From Seohaeicola saemankumensis (lineage in GTDB: Bacteria; Pseudomonadota; Alphaproteobacteria; Rhodobacterales; Rhodobacteraceae), in NCBI RefSeq assembly GCF_021021435.1, contig NZ_JAINWI010000011.1:1-64000 (forward strand): 64,000 nucleotides of DNA, in the 5' to 3' direction. The notes under the pieces are model-generated. The model had not been told where the DNA came from. It ran no database searches and saw only the letters and a list, made by a program, of their open reading frames with translations. A program made the position numbers and the translations under genes. Of this stretch, positions 17,668-25,445 are shown piece by piece; positions within the stretch are counted from its first letter, which is position 1, and every line of letters starts with the position of its first letter.

Positions 17668-18182
17668 ACCCCGTCTGCGACAGCGCCGCTATTGTCGACC
17701 AAATGATACTCCATGTCATCCGGCAGGGCGAAATCCGCGCGTTCCAACCGGCGGTCCAGATCGGCGCCGCTTTCCCGCCCGCGCGCCGCAAGACGCATTT
17801 GTAGCGTGGCACGATCCGCCGTCACGACGATCACCGCAACATCGGGAAACAGCATCCTCGCACGCGACAAGACCCCGCGCGAGCCGTTGAACAGCACAAT
17901 GCGTCCTGCTGCCATGTCGGCATGAATCGTGGCGGGGATACCGTAAGACAGGCCGTGTGCCACCCAATGAAGGGCAAAGGCCCCGCGCGATTTGCGGGCC
18001 TCGAACTCGACCAGACTGACACCCTCGAAAGGCTCTCCCCCCGCCTCTTCGGGGCGGGTGATCACCCTGCGTGCCACCACCAGTGCGGGTCGCAACGCCC
18101 TTGCCCCTGCCAGCAGCGTGTCCTTACCCACCCCCGAGGGGCCGACAATAGCGACCAGACGACCCAAGGTTTGCGCCACCAT
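17616..18182 (-). CDS. phnN: ribose 1,5-bisphosphate phosphokinase
   Basis: A 188-residue guanylate-kinase-like enzyme that makes PRPP from ribose 1,5-bisphosphate, the last step of C-P lyase phosphonate use. The P-loop G-P-S-G-V-G-K-D-T is at residues 14-22 and R-R-V-I-T-R-P near 38-44 binds substrate phosphate. Its ATG overlaps the phnL stop by one base. The 3' end overlaps the convergent DUF1045 gene. Confidence 0.9.
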   Translation of the reverse strand: MVAQTLGRLVAIVGPSGVGKDTLLAGARALRPALVVARRVITRPEEAGGEPFEGVSLVEFEARKSRGAFALHWVAHGLSYGIPATIHADMAAGRIVLFNGSRGVLSRARMLFPDVAVIVVTADRATLQMRLAARGRESGADLDRRLERADFALPDDMEYHLVDNSGAVADGVQALVAVLDRLAEDPRG

Positions 18183-18865
18183 CAGTTGATCATCCCCGGT
18201 GTGAATCCCGACACGTCGACCACTCGGTCACAGACCCGCGCGCGTGCCGCCTCGTCATGGAAAATTCCCAGGATCGCGGCACCGCGTGCCTTCGCTTCCT
18301 CGATCAAAGTCAGCACCAGCTCGCGATTAGCGGCATCAAGGCTGGCCGTCGGCTCGTCCAGCAGCAGCGCCGGATAGGTGTGTGCGAAGCCGCGCGCGAT
18401 GTTGACGCGTTGTTGTTCCCCGCCCGAGAATGTGGTGGGCGAGAGCGACCATAGCCGCTGCGGGATATTGAGTCGCCCCAGCAGATCGCGGGCGCGGGCC
18501 AAAGCTGCGGCGCGCTCATGCCCCAGCGCCAGCAGCGGTTCCGCCACCACATCAAGCGTAGGCACACGTGGCACCACGCGCAGGAACTGGCTGACATAGC
18601 CAAGCGTATCGCGCCGCAGCGCGATGATCTGGCGCGGAGCGGCTTGCGCCACGTCCAGATCGCCGACACGAATCACACCGGCATTGGCCAGATAGTTGCC
18701 GTAAACCATACGCATCAGTGTAGATTTCCCCGCCCCCGATGCGCCGGTCAGCGCCACGCATTCCCCCCGCGCCACAGCCAATGCTGCATCGCGCATCACG
18801 GGGATCACCGCACCGCCTTGATTGTGCAGCACGAAGTTCTTGGACAAAGCTGTAATCTCGATCAT
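18182..18865 (-). CDS. phnL: phosphonate C-P lyase system protein PhnL
   Basis: A 227-residue ABC-type ATPase. Walker A G-A-S-G-A-G-K-S-T at about 41-49, signature F-S-G-G-E-Q-Q-R near 148 and Walker B L-L-L-D-E-P near 169 are intact. The ATG at 18865 is used because AAAAGGGA is correctly spaced from it, while an ATG two codons upstream would sit on the ribosome site. PhnL acts with PhnGHI in joining phosphonate to ATP's ribose. It lies 13 bases after phnK. Confidence 0.9.
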   Translation of the reverse strand: MIEITALSKNFVLHNQGGAVIPVMRDAALAVARGECVALTGASGAGKSTLMRMVYGNYLANAGVIRVGDLDVAQAAPRQIIALRRDTLGYVSQFLRVVPRVPTLDVVAEPLLALGHERAAALARARDLLGRLNIPQRLWSLSPTTFSGGEQQRVNIARGFAHTYPALLLDEPTASLDAANRELVLTLIEEAKARGAAILGIFHDEAARARVCDRVVDVSGFTPGMIN

Positions 18866-18878
18866 CGCCATTCCCTTT

Positions 18879-19649
18879 TCAGACCTGCAACACGCTGGAG
18901 ACCAGCAATTGGGTATAGCCATGCTGCGGATCGTCCAGCACCTGATCGGTCAGGCCCGCCTCGACCACTTGGCCCGATTTCATCACCATCAGCCGATGCG
19001 CCAGCAGACGCACCACGGCCAGATCATGGGTCACGATCACCGCACTCAGCCCCATCTCGCGCACCAAGCCGCGCAGCAGGTCCAGTAACCGCGCCTGCAC
19101 GCTGACATCCAGTCCGCCTGTGGGTTCATCCATGAACACAAGCCTTGGTCCGGTCACGAGATTCCGCGCAATCTGCAAGCGTTGCTGCATCCCGCCGGAA
19201 AACGCCGTAGGCCGGTCGTCGATCCGGTCGGCGTCAATCTCGACCCTGTCCAGCCAGTCCAGCGCCTGTGCGCGGATGCCTCCATAGTGCCGCGCGCCCA
19301 CGGCCATCAACCGCTCGCCGACATTGCCGCCCGCGCTGACGCCCATCCGCAAACCGTCGCGCGGGTTCTGGTGCACAAAGGCCCAGTCGGTGCGCGACAG
19401 CATCCGGCGCTCCGGCTCGGACATGGCGCGCAAATCGCGCGGTCCTTCCGCGCGGGTATCGAAAACCACCGATCCGGCATCTGCCTCAAGATGGCCCGCC
19501 AGACAGTTCAGCAAGGTCGACTTCCCCGACCCGCTTTCGCCCACGATCCCCATCACTTCGCCGGGGAACAGATCGAAATTCACAGCCGTGCAGCCGATCC
19601 GCGCGCCATAGCGCTTGGTCAGGCCCTTCACCTGCAAGAGCGGGGTCAT
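18879..19649 (-). CDS. phnK: phosphonate C-P lyase system protein PhnK
   Basis: A 256-residue ABC-type ATPase with Walker A G-E-S-G-S-G-K-S-T near 37-45, signature F-S-G-G-M-Q-Q-R near 150 and Walker B V-F-M-D-E-P near 171. In the E. coli system PhnK docks on PhnJ in the core complex rather than driving transport. The start overlaps the phnJ stop by 4 bases (ATGA), as expected for coupled synthesis. Confidence 0.92.
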   Translation of the reverse strand: MTPLLQVKGLTKRYGARIGCTAVNFDLFPGEVMGIVGESGSGKSTLLNCLAGHLEADAGSVVFDTRAEGPRDLRAMSEPERRMLSRTDWAFVHQNPRDGLRMGVSAGGNVGERLMAVGARHYGGIRAQALDWLDRVEIDADRIDDRPTAFSGGMQQRLQIARNLVTGPRLVFMDEPTGGLDVSVQARLLDLLRGLVREMGLSAVIVTHDLAVVRLLAHRLMVMKSGQVVEAGLTDQVLDDPQHGYTQLLVSSVLQV

Positions 19650-20518
19650 GCCGCATTCTCCTGTCCCAGCGGCGCGGCAAGCCGCCCCAAATGGCCTGCC
19701 GCGCGGCGCCCCTCACAATAATCGGTATCAGAGCATACGAACATCCGCCCGCCCGCATCATCCACGATCACCTCGTCAAGATAGGTACTGTTCGAGCCGC
19801 ACAGATCGCAGGCGTGATCGGCCTTGCTGGCCACGAAGGGATGATCCTCGAAATCAAGGCTCACCACATGACAATAGGGTGGCAGCGCATAGATCCGCTG
19901 TTCGCGGCCCGCCCCGAAAAGTTGGATCGCCTCGCTTTCCAGCTTCGGATTGTCGAATTTCGGGATCGGGGAAGGATCCATCACATAGCGCCCCTCGACC
20001 TTGACCGGATAGGCGTAGGAGGTGGCGATTTGTCCGTGTCGCGCGATATCCTCGTACAGCTTCACATGCACCAGCCCGTATTCCTCCAGGCTGTGCATCT
20101 TGCGGGTCTCGGTCTCTCGCGGTTCCAGAAAGCGCAGGGGTTCGGGGATGGGCACCTGATAGACAAGGATCTGATCGCGCGTCAGCGGCTCTTCGGGGAT
20201 GCGGTGACGTGTCTGGATCAATGTGGCCTCGGTTGTCTTTGTGGTCGTGGCAACCCCTGCGGTCTTCTCGAAAAACCGCCGGATCGACACGGCGTTCGTC
20301 GTATCATCCGCGCCTTGGTCGATCACTTTAAGGCGGTCCTCGGGCACCAGACAGGCGGCAGAGACCTGCACCCCGCCCGTGCCCCAACCGTAAGGCATCG
20401 GCATCTCGCGGCTGGCAAAGGGAACCTGATAGCCCGGAACAGCAAGCGCCTTCAGGATAGCGCGTCGGATCATACGTTTGGTCTGTTCGTCCAAATAGGC
20501 AAAGTTGTAATCAGACAT
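19646..20518 (-). CDS. phnJ: alpha-D-ribose 1-methylphosphonate 5-phosphate C-P lyase
   Basis: A 290-residue radical-SAM enzyme that cuts the C-P bond, giving methane from methylphosphonate. It follows E. coli PhnJ closely as remembered, including D-E-Q-T-K-R-M-I-R-R-A-I-L-K near the start, P-Y-G-W-G-T-G-G and D-Q-G-A-D-D-T-T-N-A-V-S. The iron-sulfur cysteines are present in C-D-L-C-G-S and V-C-S-D-T-D-Y-C near the C-terminus. The ATG at 20518 is used (GGAGG upstream); the frame could start at a TTG two codons earlier. Confidence 0.95.
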   Translation of the reverse strand: MSDYNFAYLDEQTKRMIRRAILKALAVPGYQVPFASREMPMPYGWGTGGVQVSAACLVPEDRLKVIDQGADDTTNAVSIRRFFEKTAGVATTTKTTEATLIQTRHRIPEEPLTRDQILVYQVPIPEPLRFLEPRETETRKMHSLEEYGLVHVKLYEDIARHGQIATSYAYPVKVEGRYVMDPSPIPKFDNPKLESEAIQLFGAGREQRIYALPPYCHVVSLDFEDHPFVASKADHACDLCGSNSTYLDEVIVDDAGGRMFVCSDTDYCEGRRAAGHLGRLAAPLGQENAA

Positions 20519-20581
20519 AAGCAAGCCTCCGGTCAGAATGCGAGGACAGTCCGCACGGACTGGAAGAGCGGGCGCGCATCA

Positions 20582-21664
20582 TCATTCCGCAGCCTCATGC
20601 AGGGCTTCGGTGTCGGCGCGCAACCGGCGGACCAGTTCCAGTTCCGACTGGAAATCGACGTAATGGGGCAGCTTGATATGCTCCAGAAACCCCGTGGCCT
20701 GAATGTTGTCGCAATGCGACAGCACGAATTCCTCGTCCTGCGCGGGCGCGGCCAGATTATCCTCGCCCAATTCGCGCCAGCGCAACGCGCGGTCGACCAA
20801 AGCCATCGAGATCGCCTTGCGCTCGGTCTGCCCAAAGACCAGCCCGTAGCCGCGCGTGAATTGGGCAGGTTCGGTTTTCGAGCCCGCAAACTGGTTCACG
20901 GTCTCGCATTCGGTCAGCTCAACCTCGCCGATCTCGATGGCAAGACCGAGTTCGGGGAGTTCCATCTCGACCGCGACACGGCCGATCCGCAACTCGCCCA
21001 CAAAGGCATGGTTGCGCGCATAGCCACGCTGTGTGGAATAGGCGAGGCCCAGCACAAACCCTTCATCCCCACGCGTCAGGGCTTGCAGACGCAGGGCGCG
21101 GTTGGCCGGAAACTCCAACGGGTCCCGCGTCAGATCGGGCGGGGCCTCGTCGCTTGGCGCTTCGGTCTGGATCAGACCATCACGGTTTAGAAAACCAGCG
21201 ATATGCGGCACCGGCCCTTCTTGCGGCTTAGCCTGCGCCGCTGGCGGCACCTCACCATCCGCCGCCAGTTTGAAATCCAGCAAGCGATGCGTGTAGTCAA
21301 ATGTTGGCCCCAGCACCTGCCCGCCCGGCGCATCCTTGAACGTCGCCGAAATACGCCTGTCGCAGCGCATCTCGCCCGTATCGACCGGAAGGGAGGCCCC
21401 AAAACGCGGCAGCGTGGTGCGATAGGCGCGGATGAGAAACACCGCCTCAATCAGATCGCCGCGCGCCTGCTTGATCGCAAGCGCCGCCAGATCGGTATCG
21501 TAAAGCGAACCTTCTGCCATCACCCTGTTTACAGCCAGTGCCATCTGCTCACGGATTTGCGCGATACCCAGTTCCGGCACCGCCACATCACCGCGCCGTT
21601 CCTCGGCCAGCCAGCTATGAGCGTTCTCGATCGCGCGTTCGCCGCCTTTGACAGCCACATACAT
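20582..21664 (-). CDS. phnI: phosphonate C-P lyase core protein PhnI
   Basis: A 360-residue protein, the nucleosidase-like subunit of the PhnGHIJ core that exchanges adenine of ATP for methylphosphonate. It begins M-Y-V-A-V-K-G-G-E-R-A-I, the usual PhnI start, and includes G-Y-A-R-N-H-A-F-V-G-E-L-R and L-P-H-Y-V-D-F-Q-S-E-L. Its ATG overlaps the phnH stop by one base. A 63-base gap separates it from phnJ, the only sizeable gap within the phnG-L run. Confidence 0.93.
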   Translation of the reverse strand: MYVAVKGGERAIENAHSWLAEERRGDVAVPELGIAQIREQMALAVNRVMAEGSLYDTDLAALAIKQARGDLIEAVFLIRAYRTTLPRFGASLPVDTGEMRCDRRISATFKDAPGGQVLGPTFDYTHRLLDFKLAADGEVPPAAQAKPQEGPVPHIAGFLNRDGLIQTEAPSDEAPPDLTRDPLEFPANRALRLQALTRGDEGFVLGLAYSTQRGYARNHAFVGELRIGRVAVEMELPELGLAIEIGEVELTECETVNQFAGSKTEPAQFTRGYGLVFGQTERKAISMALVDRALRWRELGEDNLAAPAQDEEFVLSHCDNIQATGFLEHIKLPHYVDFQSELELVRRLRADTEALHEAAE

Positions 21665-22248
21665 CAGACACTTCCTCCGGCAGCAGTCACAACGGCACTG
21701 CGCGGCAAGGCCGCCAGCCTGTCGCCACAGGTGAAAAAGAAATCCAGCCCCAGCGGAAACAGGGCGCGATTGGCGCGAAAGACCGCCACATCAGGCAGGT
21801 TCAGCCGCGCGCTGCCCTTGATCCCCGGCCCCTGAAGCACCGCGCCCTCCGGCTGCAACTCGTCCATCTCGACAATCAGCGTTGCCGCGCGGTCGGGATA
21901 TTCCGCTGTTCCGACAGGGAAGGCTGCGAGCGGACACAACCTATCCCATTTGCCAAGTGCGAAAACCGCCTGCTCTTTCGTCTGCACGACCGGTGCGCCG
22001 GTATGAAACGCAATCCAGCGGCGCAGTGCAGCGCTGTCATGCGAGGAGGCCAGCCAGACCGGCGTTCCGGGATCGCAGAGCATCAATAGCAGCACAGAGG
22101 CCGCTACCGAGACCGGCGCAGGGGCCGAGCCACCGTCTACAGTTACGATTTCGCCGGGCCGCGCCATCGCAGTCATCGCCGCGCGAAAGGCCCAAGCCGA
22201 CTGGATCGGCGGATCGACAAAACCACCCGACATGACTGCCTGATCCAT
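21664..22248 (-). CDS. phnH: phosphonate C-P lyase core protein PhnH
   Basis: A 194-residue core-complex subunit with a PLP-transferase-like fold that lacks PLP. Recognised by the N-terminal S-A-W-A-F-R-A-A-M-T-A-M-A-R-P-G and the C-terminal G-I-D-F-F/L-D-F-F-F-T-C-G type segment near 172-182. It starts directly at the phnG stop (one-base overlap) and is coupled to phnI in the same way. Confidence 0.92.
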   Translation of the reverse strand: MDQAVMSGGFVDPPIQSAWAFRAAMTAMARPGEIVTVDGGSAPAPVSVAASVLLLMLCDPGTPVWLASSHDSAALRRWIAFHTGAPVVQTKEQAVFALGKWDRLCPLAAFPVGTAEYPDRAATLIVEMDELQPEGAVLQGPGIKGSARLNLPDVAVFRANRALFPLGLDFFFTCGDRLAALPRSAVVTAAGGSV

Positions 22249-22679
22249 CAGTCCTCTCCCCGTACCAATGTGAAAAACTCGACCTTCGTCGCCGCGGCCT
22301 TGGCCGCGCGTCTGTCCTGCGTGGCTTGCATCTGCGTTGCCAGAGGCTCCAACAGCGCTGCACGGATTCGGTCTGCCGCATCTTCCTGCATCAGTGCATC
22401 GACCAGCGCGGCTTTTTCAGCCTGCTGCTTGTTGCGCCCTTGCACATAGCCATGCCCGACTGTGCCGCTCTCAAGCACCAGCGCGCAGCGGGTCACGGTC
22501 ATTTCGCCCAGATTGAACGGCGCGCCCGTGGCCCCCGTCCGGCCCCGCACCATGACGCCCCCCACCTCGGGCGGGCGCAGCCATTCAAAGGCAGGGGCCA
22601 ACCCGAGACCCTGCCAAAGCCTGTCCAAAACATCCGCAGGCGCCCGCGCCAGCAATCCCATCCAGTCCCTGCGGTCCAT
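22248..22679 (-). CDS. phnG: phosphonate C-P lyase core protein PhnG
   Basis: A 143-residue protein, the smallest core subunit. Features are the leading R-x-x-W-M-x-x-L-A-R-A segment, P-P-E-V-G-G-V-M-V-R-G-R near 38-50, and G-x-x-x-V-x-G-R-N-K-Q-Q-A-E-K-A-A near 78-95, all usual for PhnG. First gene of the minus-strand unit phnG-H-I-J-K-L-N, divergent from phnF with a 133-base control region between them. Confidence 0.92.
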   Translation of the reverse strand: MDRRDWMGLLARAPADVLDRLWQGLGLAPAFEWLRPPEVGGVMVRGRTGATGAPFNLGEMTVTRCALVLESGTVGHGYVQGRNKQQAEKAALVDALMQEDAADRIRAALLEPLATQMQATQDRRAAKAAATKVEFFTLVRGED

Positions 22680-22723
22680 TTCCGCCTCCGTTCTGCGATC
22701 CGGACAATCGACATCTTGTCAAT

Positions 22724-22751
22724 TTGTCTAGATTACTATACAACTATACAA
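22724..22751. promoter_or_regulatory. candidate PhnF operator between phnG and phnF
   Basis: TTGTCTAG (22724-22731) and CTATACAA (22736-22743) form an imperfect inverted repeat (7 of 8 positions) with a 4-nt spacer. CTATACAA is then repeated immediately at 22744-22751. GntR/HutC-subfamily regulators such as PhnF bind TGTnTAGACA-like symmetry, so this is the natural autoregulatory site for phnF and the phnG operon. Only the repeats are seen; binding is inferred. Confidence 0.5.
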
Positions 22752-22812
22752 ATCTTTACGCATCCTTGAACCGTCTGGCAAGCGCGGCTTCATGAAACTT
22801 TGGTGACATTGC

Positions 22813-23526
22813 ATGACGACAACCCCGCTCTGGTCCTCAATCGCCTCGATCCTGCGCGCCGAGATCAGCGCCGGACAATACCGCCCCGGCGACCGCCTGC
22901 CGACCGAGGCTGCCTTTGCGCGCCGCTTTGGCGTCAACCGCCATACTGTGCGCCACGCCTTGTCCACCCTGGTCGAGGATGGCACCATCACCACGCGGCG
23001 CGGCGCTGGTGCTTTCGTGACCCGCACCCCCACAGATTACCCGCTGGGCCGCCGCGTAAGGTTCCACCAGAACCTCGCCGCCGCTGGTCGCCTGCCGCAA
23101 CGGATTTTCCTGCATCTGGAAACGCGCAACGCCGATACTTCCGAGATCGCGGCGCTGGAGCTTGCGGAAGGCGCGAAAGTCCATGCCGCCGAAGGCATCT
23201 CGCTGGCCGATGGTCTGCCCATCGCGCATTTCCGCAGCGCCTATCCCGCCGCGCGCTTTCCCGATCTACCCAGGCATCTGCAATCCTGCGGGTCAGTGAC
23301 GCGCGCCCTCGCGGCCTGCGGCGTGCCGGATTACACCCGCGCCAGCACCCGCCTGTCTGCCCGCCGCGCCAGTGCCATCGAGGCGCAGCATCTGATGCTG
23401 CGCGAAGGCGATCCGGTGCTGCAAAGTATCGGCATCAATGTCGATCCGGGCGGCAAACCGATCGAGTTCGGACATACCTGCTTCGCAGGCGATCACGTCA
23501 CCCTAAGCATCATGAACGATAGATAA
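22813..23526 (+). CDS. phnF: GntR/HutC-family phosphonate regulator
   Basis: A 237-residue transcription regulator. The winged helix-turn-helix is at residues 8-75, with R-P-G-D-R-L-P-T-E and V-N-R-H-T-V-R-H-A-L-S-T-L-V-E-D-G. A UTRA ligand-binding domain follows from about 90, ending H-T-C-F-A-G-D-H-V. Divergent from phnG, as is usual for PhnF in Rhodobacterales. It probably represses the phn units and responds to phosphonates or phosphate starvation. Confidence 0.9.
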   Translation: MTTTPLWSSIASILRAEISAGQYRPGDRLPTEAAFARRFGVNRHTVRHALSTLVEDGTITTRRGAGAFVTRTPTDYPLGRRVRFHQNLAAAGRLPQRIFLHLETRNADTSEIAALELAEGAKVHAAEGISLADGLPIAHFRSAYPAARFPDLPRHLQSCGSVTRALAACGVPDYTRASTRLSARRASAIEAQHLMLREGDPVLQSIGINVDPGGKPIEFGHTCFAGDHVTLSIMNDR

Positions 23527-23528
23527 AA

Positions 23529-23546
23529 CCGTCACATAACAGACAT
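23529..23546 (+). promoter_or_regulatory. Pho-box-like site upstream of second phnM
   Basis: CCGTCAC-ATAA-CAGACAT (23529-23546) fits the 7-4-7 layout of the PhoB box (consensus CTGTCAT-AAAT-CTGTCAT), with 6 of 7 and 5 of 7 positions compatible. It lies 42 bases before the phnM start at 23588, in a 61-base gap. Phosphate-starvation control of C-P lyase genes is well established in other bacteria. Confidence 0.45.
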
Positions 23547-23587
23547 TCTTTTGAGTTATCCACAAAGCCACACAATCAGGACAGGCC

Positions 23588-24775
23588 GTGATGACACCCT
23601 ATTCCCACCCGCCCCTCAGGTTGATCGGCGCCTCTGTGCTGCGCGACGGCGCAATGCAGAAACGCTCGGTCGCGATCAAGGATGGCATGATCTCGAAAGG
23701 GCCGCTGCCCGAGGTGGATCTGACGGGTTTTCTGGTCCTGCCCGGCATCATCGACCTGCATGGTGACGCGTTCGAGCGTCACATCGCCCCACGCCCCTCG
23801 GCCCCGTTTCCAGTCGAGACCGGCCTGCACGCAACCGACCGCGATGCGGCGGCAAATGGTGTGACAACCGCATGGCTGGCGCAAAGCTGGTCATGGGAGG
23901 GGGGGCATCGCAGCCCCGATATGGCCGAAAACATGTTGCAGGCAATGCTTGATCTGCGCCCGCACCTGATGACCGACCTGCGCCTGCAATTGCGCGTCGA
24001 GACACATACCGTGGATACCGCGGATCGCCTGCTGGCCGCCGTGCGCCGCTACGGGGTCGACTATGTGGTGTTCAACAACCATCTGGAGGAAGGCGTGCAA
24101 CTGGCGCAGTCGCGCCCGACCGAACTGGCCCTCTGGGCCGCCAAATCGGGCCGCAGCGCCGCCGAGCAAATGGCGCTGGTCGAAGCGACGCGCAAGCAAT
24201 CGCCACAGGTGCCACGCTACCTTTGCCGTCTGGCCGAGGCTTTTGACACGCTTGGCGTGGTCTATGGCAGCCATGACGACCCCGACGGCGAAACCCGCGA
24301 ACGCTTCTCGATGATCGGTGCGCGCATATGTGAATTTCCCACCGCCCGTTCAGCCGCAGCACTGGCGCGCGCTGTCAATGATCCGGTGCTGATGGGCGCA
24401 CCCAATGTGGTGCGCGGCGGCTCGCAATCGGGCAATATCGCCGCAACCGATCTGATCCGGCGCGGCATGTGCGATGCGCTGGTGTCGGATTATTACTATC
24501 CTGCCCTGTCCCGCGCCGCCTTTCGTCTGGTCGAGGATGGTCTGCTGGACCTGCCCGCTGCATGGGCGATGATTTCCGCCCGTCCGGCGCAGATCATGCA
24601 TCTGTCCGACCGTGGCGTAATCGACTATGGCAAGCGCGCCGATCTGTGCGTGGTCAACGCGGCGACGCAGCGCATCGAGGCCACGCTGGTTGCGGGCAGG
24701 CTGACACATCTGACAGGCGAGGCCGCAAGGCGTTTTCTGGGTGGACGCGCCGCAATGGCGCTGGCCGCCGAATAG
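23588..24775 (+). CDS. phnM: alpha-D-ribose 1-methylphosphonate 5-triphosphate diphosphatase, copy 2
   Basis: A 395-residue PhnM-family enzyme. It has P-G-I-I-D-L-H-G-D near residue 55, E-T-H-T near 137, V-Y-G-S-H-D-D near 223 and G-A-P-N-V-V-R-G-G-S-Q-S-G-N near 272, all counterparts of copy 1 at 15741. The two proteins differ widely outside these blocks, so this is not a recent duplication. It sits downstream of phnF on the same strand, 61 bases away, behind a Pho-box-like site. It converges on the acetyltransferase gene with a 6-base gap. Confidence 0.9.
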   Translation: MMTPYSHPPLRLIGASVLRDGAMQKRSVAIKDGMISKGPLPEVDLTGFLVLPGIIDLHGDAFERHIAPRPSAPFPVETGLHATDRDAAANGVTTAWLAQSWSWEGGHRSPDMAENMLQAMLDLRPHLMTDLRLQLRVETHTVDTADRLLAAVRRYGVDYVVFNNHLEEGVQLAQSRPTELALWAAKSGRSAAEQMALVEATRKQSPQVPRYLCRLAEAFDTLGVVYGSHDDPDGETRERFSMIGARICEFPTARSAAALARAVNDPVLMGAPNVVRGGSQSGNIAATDLIRRGMCDALVSDYYYPALSRAAFRLVEDGLLDLPAAWAMISARPAQIMHLSDRGVIDYGKRADLCVVNAATQRIEATLVAGRLTHLTGEAARRFLGGRAAMALAAE

Positions 24776-24781
24776 GCCGGT

Positions 24782-25399
24782 TCATCCGCCGTAACGCTCT
24801 AGGAATGCCTCTGCAGACAGCGCGCGAAAATCCCTCAGTGCCGCGCGTAATCGCGCGTGATCCCAGTCCCACCACGCCAGCGCGATCATCCGCTGCGCCA
24901 GATCGGCGGACAGACGCATCCGGACCATGCGCGCGGGCACACCGGCAACAATGGCATAGTCCGGCACATCCTTGGTCACCACTGCCCCTGCCGCCACAAC
25001 CGCTCCGTGCCCGACTGTGATCTCGGGCTTGATCTGGGCATTATGGCCGATCCATGTGTCATGCCCGATCAGAACACGCCGCGCGCGGCGCTTGGCGAAC
25101 CAGTCCGCGTCATCCTGGGCATCGGGCCAATAGGACGCGCTGCGATACATGAAATGGTGCAGGGACGCACGGTCCAGCGGGTGATCTGTGGCACCGATCC
25201 GCACGAAGCTGGCAATATTGGCAAATTTGCCAATGGTTGCATTCGCGATATCACAATAGCGGTCGCAATAGCTGTAATCACCGATTTCGGCATGCGCCAA
25301 GCGCGTGCCGCGCCCGATTTCGCACCATGCACCGAACCGCACATCCGTGGTCGTGCAAGCCTCGTGCAGCATCGGCGTATCCGCCTTCAGATCCTTCAC
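24782..25399 (-). CDS. phosphonate-associated hexapeptide-repeat acetyltransferase
   Basis: A 205-residue left-handed beta-helix transferase with hexapeptide repeats from about residue 25 to 160 (I-G-R-G-T-R, I-G-D-Y-S-Y, I-G-K-F-A-N, I-G-H-D-T-W, V-G-H-G-A-V). It resembles the xenobiotic or chloramphenicol acetyltransferase branch and the phosphonate-metabolism subfamily found with C-P lyase genes. Likely N-acetylates aminoalkylphosphonates, replacing the unrelated PhnO; this is inference from context. Probably last gene of the phnC-D-E1-E2 unit, 46 bases after phnE2, with a GTG start. Confidence 0.82.
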   Translation of the reverse strand: MKDLKADTPMLHEACTTTDVRFGAWCEIGRGTRLAHAEIGDYSYCDRYCDIANATIGKFANIASFVRIGATDHPLDRASLHHFMYRSASYWPDAQDDADWFAKRRARRVLIGHDTWIGHNAQIKPEITVGHGAVVAAGAVVTKDVPDYAIVAGVPARMVRMRLSADLAQRMIALAWWDWDHARLRAALRDFRALSAEAFLERYGG

Positions 25400-25445
25400 G
25401 CCGCCACATCCTTCATCTTGCCGTAAATCCTCGAATCCGCCGCCA

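Noticed and set aside
19691-21190. Plus-strand 499-residue frame opposite phnI and phnJ
   Set aside because: Antisense of two well-recognised phn genes; composition is not protein-like.
22718-22732. Pho box from the repeated TTGTC words before phnG
   Set aside because: The two TTGTC words are 8 bases apart; a Pho box needs 11.
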